A stretch of 64,000 nucleotides of DNA, taken from assembly GCF_003073045.1 (NCBI RefSeq), contig NC_037590.1, positions 3,250,016 to 3,314,015 of the forward strand, in the 5' to 3' direction. Below are positions 58,690-64,000 of the stretch, one piece after another. Positions within the stretch are counted from its first letter, which is position 1. Each line of letters opens with the position of its first letter. The notes under the pieces are model-generated. The model saw only the letters and a program-made list of their open reading frames with translations, did no database searches and had not been told where the DNA came from. The position numbers were made by a program, and so were the translations under genes. Source of the DNA: Pomacea canaliculata. Taxonomy: Eukaryota; Mollusca; Gastropoda; Architaenioglossa; Ampullariidae.

Positions 58690-60567
58690 TAACATCGCAC
58701 ACTGGAGCCTCTAGGTCCAACAAGACAGCAATGTTATGAAAGTGGAAGACCTTCATGTCAACGTGGCCGTCAGAGCCTTGCCCCAGTTTGAGGTCCAAAA
58801 CGCTCGTGAGTCGGCAATGATTCTATAATTAGTCAGGTTAACTAGGTCCGGGCGATGGAAATAAAGATTTCAAGATTCATTGAAATCACGTGCCATGCAC
58901 GAGCGTGAAATGTGATGATCTGAGATAAGACCTGCTTCCAAGGCTTTAGAGGACAGGAGTAATCACCGGTCCTACCGCCGATATCTGAAGACCTCTTTCT
59001 TTTTGTCTTTCTTTCGGTTCCTACTTTCATTTAAATAATTTTTTCCTTCCTATTTTTTTTTACATAAGATGCGGGAATTCACTGATCAAATAAAGAAAAA
59101 TAGAATACCCAGATGATTGTCCAGTTAACGTGGTATCCGAGAACATCTGGACAAGTAAAGGTTAAGTTCTTCCTTGCAGTGATATTTTCTCTTTTTGGTA
59201 ACAGCTGATTTGATGTCAGTCTCCTTACTATTGCAAAGCGCATCAATTAACAGATAATTTTAAGTCAAAAGCGGGCAAAAAAACTCTCGATTAAAATCTG
59301 TTTTACTGTCTCAAAAGAAGCCGAGAGAAAGTTATTATTTGCTTTGTCAGTTAGAATTTAAACAACAATGTCAAAAGAGGTTTCAAACAATCCCGAAATT
59401 CCGCTTTTTCTCTTGTCCTTTCCTGTGAATATTTCAGAAAAAACAAAGCAGGCTGGAGAGAACAAAGTGCACATAAACTTTGGAGAAAGGAGGTTTATTG
59501 CGAAATAAAAGATTTCATTGATGTGCTGCCGGCTATAAAGTTTTGTGATGTTTCGTTCTTTAATCGCATCCAAACGAGGCAAATCCGTGTCCTGACCTCA
59601 TGATGTTTCTACTCCTCTCATTTGTCTTTGTCACCTTTAACCTGCAGATGTAGTTGGAAGTTGTATTACGAATACCCACTCCCTCCTCCATTGATATTTT
59701 TTGACAATATTCTGCATATTAGAAAATTGTTAGGATCGAAAAAAGAAAAAAGACCGCTGACAAACAACACAACATTGTTTAATTCCAGTCATTGAGTTTT
59801 CTTTTAGTGATTATAATACTTTTATCACAAATATCGTGTTAACCTCTGTTAAACTGAGTACCACAAGCTTGCATACCCCTGGCATTGTATTTATTGTAAA
59901 TATTTACAATGTTTACTATATTATGAACTATTGAAGTGTGCGATAAATTGTCAACCTATGTAGTGCAAGCGACTGGCTAAACTGTGAGCTTTTAAATTAT
60001 ACATTAAATTGTGGACTTCGTATAAACTAAACTGCAGAATGTTAATTTATATCCTCAATCATAGACCTTTATAATACTGGCATACAGTGGAATGATATAG
60101 TCTATGCTAAATTGTGAATTGGTGCAGTAAATAGTGCGTTGTATCACTAGAGGTTTAAAAGAAAACAGACTTAGTGGACTTAGTGTCAACCTTTGTATGA
60201 AAGTTTTATTGTTGATTACAGCTAAAATGTGAGCAGAAGCACAATCAATTTGCAGAATTAAAAGCAAACAACTCAAGAACCCCAAGCAGACACATCGCAC
60301 AAAGTTAACGAGTAAACAAATGTTTTGTCTTAAAGTCTTCGTACAGCTCTTTATTGTTCTACTGAAAATAATCCTTAATAAAATCATGTGTTATTATTTT
60401 TAATATTGAAAATAATACAGGTGCTAAAACTTTCCATTATATAACGAAGATTGACGGAGGGAAAAGAGTTCTTAAGACTCAAAAATACAAAGCTGACATA
60501 GAGCTGGATTGCTAAAACAGGGTTGATTCAATGACTGACGACGGAGTAGATGAAAGAGCAGATAACT
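57654..60567. other. Spacer between iGluR-3 start and iGluR-4 end
   Basis: A minus-strand stretch at 58252-58400 could hold an upstream iGluR-3 exon (DDHQLFIIDIRRIYRTLGQ, ending at a GTGAGA donor), but its phase does not fit the next exon, so it is not included in the gene. The rest has no recognisable gene or transposon ends. Confidence 0.45.
58622..58689. repeat. CAT trinucleotide microsatellite
   Basis: More than 20 CAT/ATC units run without interruption. They give artefactual poly-Met and poly-His frames. Confidence 0.98.
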
Positions 60568-63500
60568 CTAGCACTCGACGTCGGTTGGAGCGGCAGTGTG
60601 GTGGTCCCTGCCAGTCACCTTGCTCCAGACCCAGCATGGTGCTCGGGCCAGGGTGCCGGCGAGACCAGAGCGCTTGAGACAGAACTGGAGGGCGAACGCC
60701 AGCAGCGACAGCGCGGCCACCGCCACGTACGTCAGCAGCATGCCGCCGATGTTGTTGACGCCCAGACGACTGGTGTCGCGCACGCTGGCAGCTGCCTGCG
60801 ATGTACAATGACCATCGGTGAACCACCATCTGGCCCGCCAGTTCTCTAGGATCCCTCCTTCCTGAAGCCGCAAGATGCTGAAAGCGATCGGAAAAAGGGA
60901 AAAACTTATTTTCTGTTAAACGTGTTTAATTTAGGTGCGTATTAGGTGTAAAATTGTTTACAAGAACTCCGAGATAAACATAAGACAATGCTTGTGCTCA
61001 CATTGTGTCGATGGCATCCTTGTAAGGCGCGTCTTTGGGGAGGATGATGCCAAGTCCATTGTTATTGAAGGTGGAGGTGGCTAAGTACAGCTTCTGGCAG
61101 TCCGAGGAGTACAAGTATTTCACGCTGTTGACATCATGCAGGAAAGCATAGGTTCCGGTACTCACGAAGTCCAGGGAGTCAGCATCTGTAGCAACTTCCG
61201 GTGCCCCAGTCATCCTCTCTGCAATTTTCTTGTATGTCGTTGTGGTGGGGTTCTAAGCACAGAAGTTTTCTAAAAGACTGTTAAACTGGACATACTCATG
61301 TGGCTACGCTAGACAAGGTTGTACAATGGACATTCAAACATTTTTCCGATGGGATTCAACAGAAGCAGATTGGTTTGTCATGCGGTCGAATCAAATAAGC
61401 AGGACGGTTGAAATGTAACATGAAAATAAATAAAAATATCATAAGAATCGTAAGCAGAAAGCAGAAAAAGAAAAATGTTAGGGTAAAAATATGTTACGAA
61501 TCAGCAATGCTTTGATTTGTCCATCTACTCTTAATCGGTCAAGAAATTAAAAATTGTCAACGTTGGTCTCTAATATTTAACCACTTAAGAAACTCGTAGG
61601 CCTCGAAAAATGCGATTAAAGCGAGACAGACTGGTGATGGTTGGTCACACACACTCACAGTCTCACATCCACGCACAAACATTTAAACATGAAAATATAG
61701 ATTTATCCACCTTAAAGAAACTGTCCCAAATACTGCCAGCCACCACCAGAGGCTTGACTGATGATGCCAGAAGGTCTTCTAGAGAGTCGATCTTCGCCCC
61801 TTGCACCTCCACCGTCAGCACGGAGGCGAGCTTGGCCGTGTACACGGACAGGATGAGGAGGGTGAACACCCACCAGCAGGCCAGCACACAACGTGCAGAC
61901 ACATTGGTCGGGTGTTTGTCCATGCCTACACGGACATCAACATAATTAACAGTGTTACTTCACAGACACATTCTATCTTTTAGACAAGTCAACAGTGTCT
62001 CCCTAAAAACAAAACTGTTCTATTTTAAAGAAATAAGATTGTATTTTTCGCTTTGACTGACCAACACAAATCAGATATGGACATTAAAAAGTGTTCTAGA
62101 TAGAATTTCCGCTCTTGGTGATGGTGGGAGGAGGAGGAATGGCAGCGTGTCATCATAGGAGCCTGACCTTGCATCATGACCGAGCCACAGACGTAGATGA
62201 TGCACGTGCCGAGAGTCCAGGTGTCGCGCCGCTCCTGCGACATGTTGACATCAGAGTAGGGGCTGTACTTGCCCGTCACGAAGAGAGAAAAGCCCATGAC
62301 CACGGTCGTGGCCACCACACACAGCCAGATCGTCCCGCTAAAGGTCGACAACCCCGTCAGGATGCTGATACCAGAGTTACCTTTCTTGGTCAAGATGCCG
62401 CCACCATCCTCCATGAAGGGAACGGAGAAGTCAACGACGGTTTCTCTGATGCTGGAGATCGTGTAGGGGCCCACCCCTATATCCACTTCCTGTGTCAGAT
62501 AAAGGTGAGGATTATCCTCTACTTGTCTGAGGTTGTTTGGACAGTGAAGTTGGGCATTCTCGTGAGGGCGGGACCCACTCTCCTCTCCCTGCGAGTTCTA
62601 TGACTGCACGTGACACTAACAGTGTTGACATTCTTGTAACGGTACTTGTAAGTATCATTGTTACTATTTATGTGATACAATATTTGCAATTAGCAGCACT
62701 TGGCGACACTTGTAGCAAACACAGGAAGCAGTTCTACAACAGCACTTGTACAAGTGATTGGTTACAAGCTCTGTGGCAGCGCCAATGACTGACAGTCCTG
62801 ATCATTTTATTCCAAAAGGAAAAGATACTTACACCTCGTGCCACCATGCCCACCATTCCATTCCAGCTGCCATCTTCTTCCGGTGCGCCATACTTGCTGT
62901 CAGGGGACTCTACTATCACGTAGCTGTTAACAGAATCGTTTTTTTTAAACTGTGCATGACGTCACAATAGTATCAGTTGATATTGCCGATCATTTCAGAA
63001 AAGGAATCTGTCGCTTCAAAATAGCTTCAAGACCATTCCAACAACTCGCTTGACAATATTTTTTAAAGCTTAAAGAAATGAAAAAGAAAACGTGGGAGTA
63101 ATATTCAAAGACAAACACGGTTGTCAATGCACAAAAGATGAGGTGATAATGCAAGCGATATCGTAAATAAATATTTCAAACTATAAACCTTTACAGGTAT
63201 GGTTAATAAACAATACAGACAATAAAAACATAATTCAAAACATATAAAAAATAAACAATTTTTATCTATAGAGAAGAACGTGTAAACACTTTACCTAAAT
63301 TTAAGTTGTGAAGCAAGTTCTTTCAATATGTCAATGCAAAAGCCTTCATATTCTATTGTATTGTTCACTTCCTTTCGAAAGACGAAAGGTGCTGCCTAGA
63401 AAAAAAAACCGAAAGGAGCAAGGTGAAAGCAAAGGGAAGTAATTCATAACAGTTACATATTTGGAAGATAACGAAGAAAAAATGTGTTTGTCATAAAATT

Positions 63501-64000
63501 ATAGCAAACTATTGCTTCAGAAACGTATTTTTAATATAGTATTTAGTAATAAAATAACACATTCGTTTAATTTATACAGGCAGTTTGATTTCTAATACAG
63601 AAGTTTAAAAATCTGTTTACTAGTTTTTAAATATTGTAATTTTAATGGCCTTGTCTTTAACGGATTATTATAGCCGTCAACACCGAAGTCGTTGGTGGCA
63701 GTGGTGGTGTACTTGAACACTTTTTCTAAGTAGTTGATGATAACTTATAAATATATTTGTGGGACTATGGTTTTGTCAGAAGCTTTCCTAACCAAGCATA
63801 TTTCCCTAGAGAACTTTCCTTAACAAAGTAGACCACCTAGCCATGAGCAGCAAAGACTGTTTTAAAGAAGAAGCACAGAAAATATAAAATACAAACAGCA
63901 ATGGTTCCAATTCTCAACTCTCGATCTCCAAAGTCCACAAATTTTCCACCAGTAAGACGGACATCCCATCCAAGACCTTTCCGCCATTTCGCTTCTTGTT
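60568..64000 (-). CDS. Ionotropic glutamate receptor subunit, iGluR-4 (5-prime part outside window)
   Basis: Visible exons: 63897-64000 (cut by the window edge), 63295-63395, 62833-62923, 62168-62489, 61711-61925, 61002-61252, 60568-60877, all in phase. This covers the ligand-binding and channel regions; the amino-terminal domain is missing because of the window edge. S1 has GPYTISSIRETVVDF with Pro, Thr and Arg; M1 is IWLCVVATTVVMGFSLF; the pore exon ends CGSVMMQG, with Met at the Q/R position; M3 is SVYTAKLASVLTV; S2 keeps Asp (YAFLHDVN); M4 is MLLTYVAVAALSLLAFALQF. The stop at 60568 follows PTDVEC. The exons of 91, 215 and 251 bp equal those of iGluR-1 and iGluR-2. No lesion is seen. Confidence 0.9.

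Noticed and set aside
58365-58739. Frames with poly-Met and poly-His near 58.62-58.69 kb
   Set aside because: They are produced by an uninterrupted CAT microsatellite; no flanking coding signal.
1-64000. CRISPR arrays, operons, prophage or toxin systems
   Set aside because: The window is intron-bearing animal DNA; no direct-repeat/spacer pattern or bacterial gene organisation is present.

Overview
The window is animal genomic DNA: genes are split into many short exons with GT-AG introns and AT-rich intronic sequence, and transposon copies are scattered through it. The gene content (a ubiquitin ligase E4 and four clustered ionotropic glutamate receptors), tRNA-like SINE heads and an RTE-like LINE suggest a lophotrochozoan, most likely a gastropod mollusc. 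The phylum is inference; the animal origin is not in doubt.

Layout. (1) 390-5956, minus strand: the first eight exons of a BTB/POZ-domain protein whose remaining exons lie left of the window. (2) 5957-6984: a head-to-head spacer that probably holds promoters in both directions. (3) 6985-19450, plus strand: a complete 18-exon UBE4A gene (U-box E3/E4 ubiquitin ligase, 1047 codons plus stop), with a 774-bp hAT derivative in one intron and a 104-bp LINE 3-prime stub in another. (4) 19451-24306: gene-free, with two short hAT elements. (5) 24307-64000, minus strand: four ionotropic glutamate receptor (iGluR) genes in one head-to-tail array, called here iGluR-1 (24.3-37.7 kb), iGluR-2 (39.7-47.4 kb), iGluR-3 (52.3-57.7 kb) and iGluR-4 (60.6 kb to the right edge, its 5-prime part missing).

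The receptors share one exon plan across the ligand-binding and pore region, including exons of 91, 215 and (in three of four) 251 bp, so they descend from one ancestor by local duplication. iGluR-1 and iGluR-2 are the youngest pair. Between them lies a decayed piece of UBE4A exon 4 and intron 4 (38698-38890), then a piece of the UBE4A downstream flank (about 39088-39200). The event that made iGluR-2 therefore copied a unit reaching from inside UBE4A through the whole iGluR, and most of the extra UBE4A was later lost. One 226-bp stretch of the intron beside the pore exon is identical in the pair, although neighbouring exons differ, which points to recent gene conversion or unusual constraint.

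The pair is also decaying or diverging. iGluR-1 has lost the in-frame start of its signal peptide, has Gly at the ligand-contacting Asp position and carries a 3.2-kb LINE in an intron. iGluR-2 has a 2-bp deletion in an amino-terminal-domain exon. iGluR-3 and iGluR-4 look intact where visible. I found no RNA genes other than tRNA-like SINE heads, no CRISPR array and no virus-derived element. I see no wholly new biological system; the most informative signals are the duplication junction, the perfectly matching intron tract and the residue changes in the receptors.
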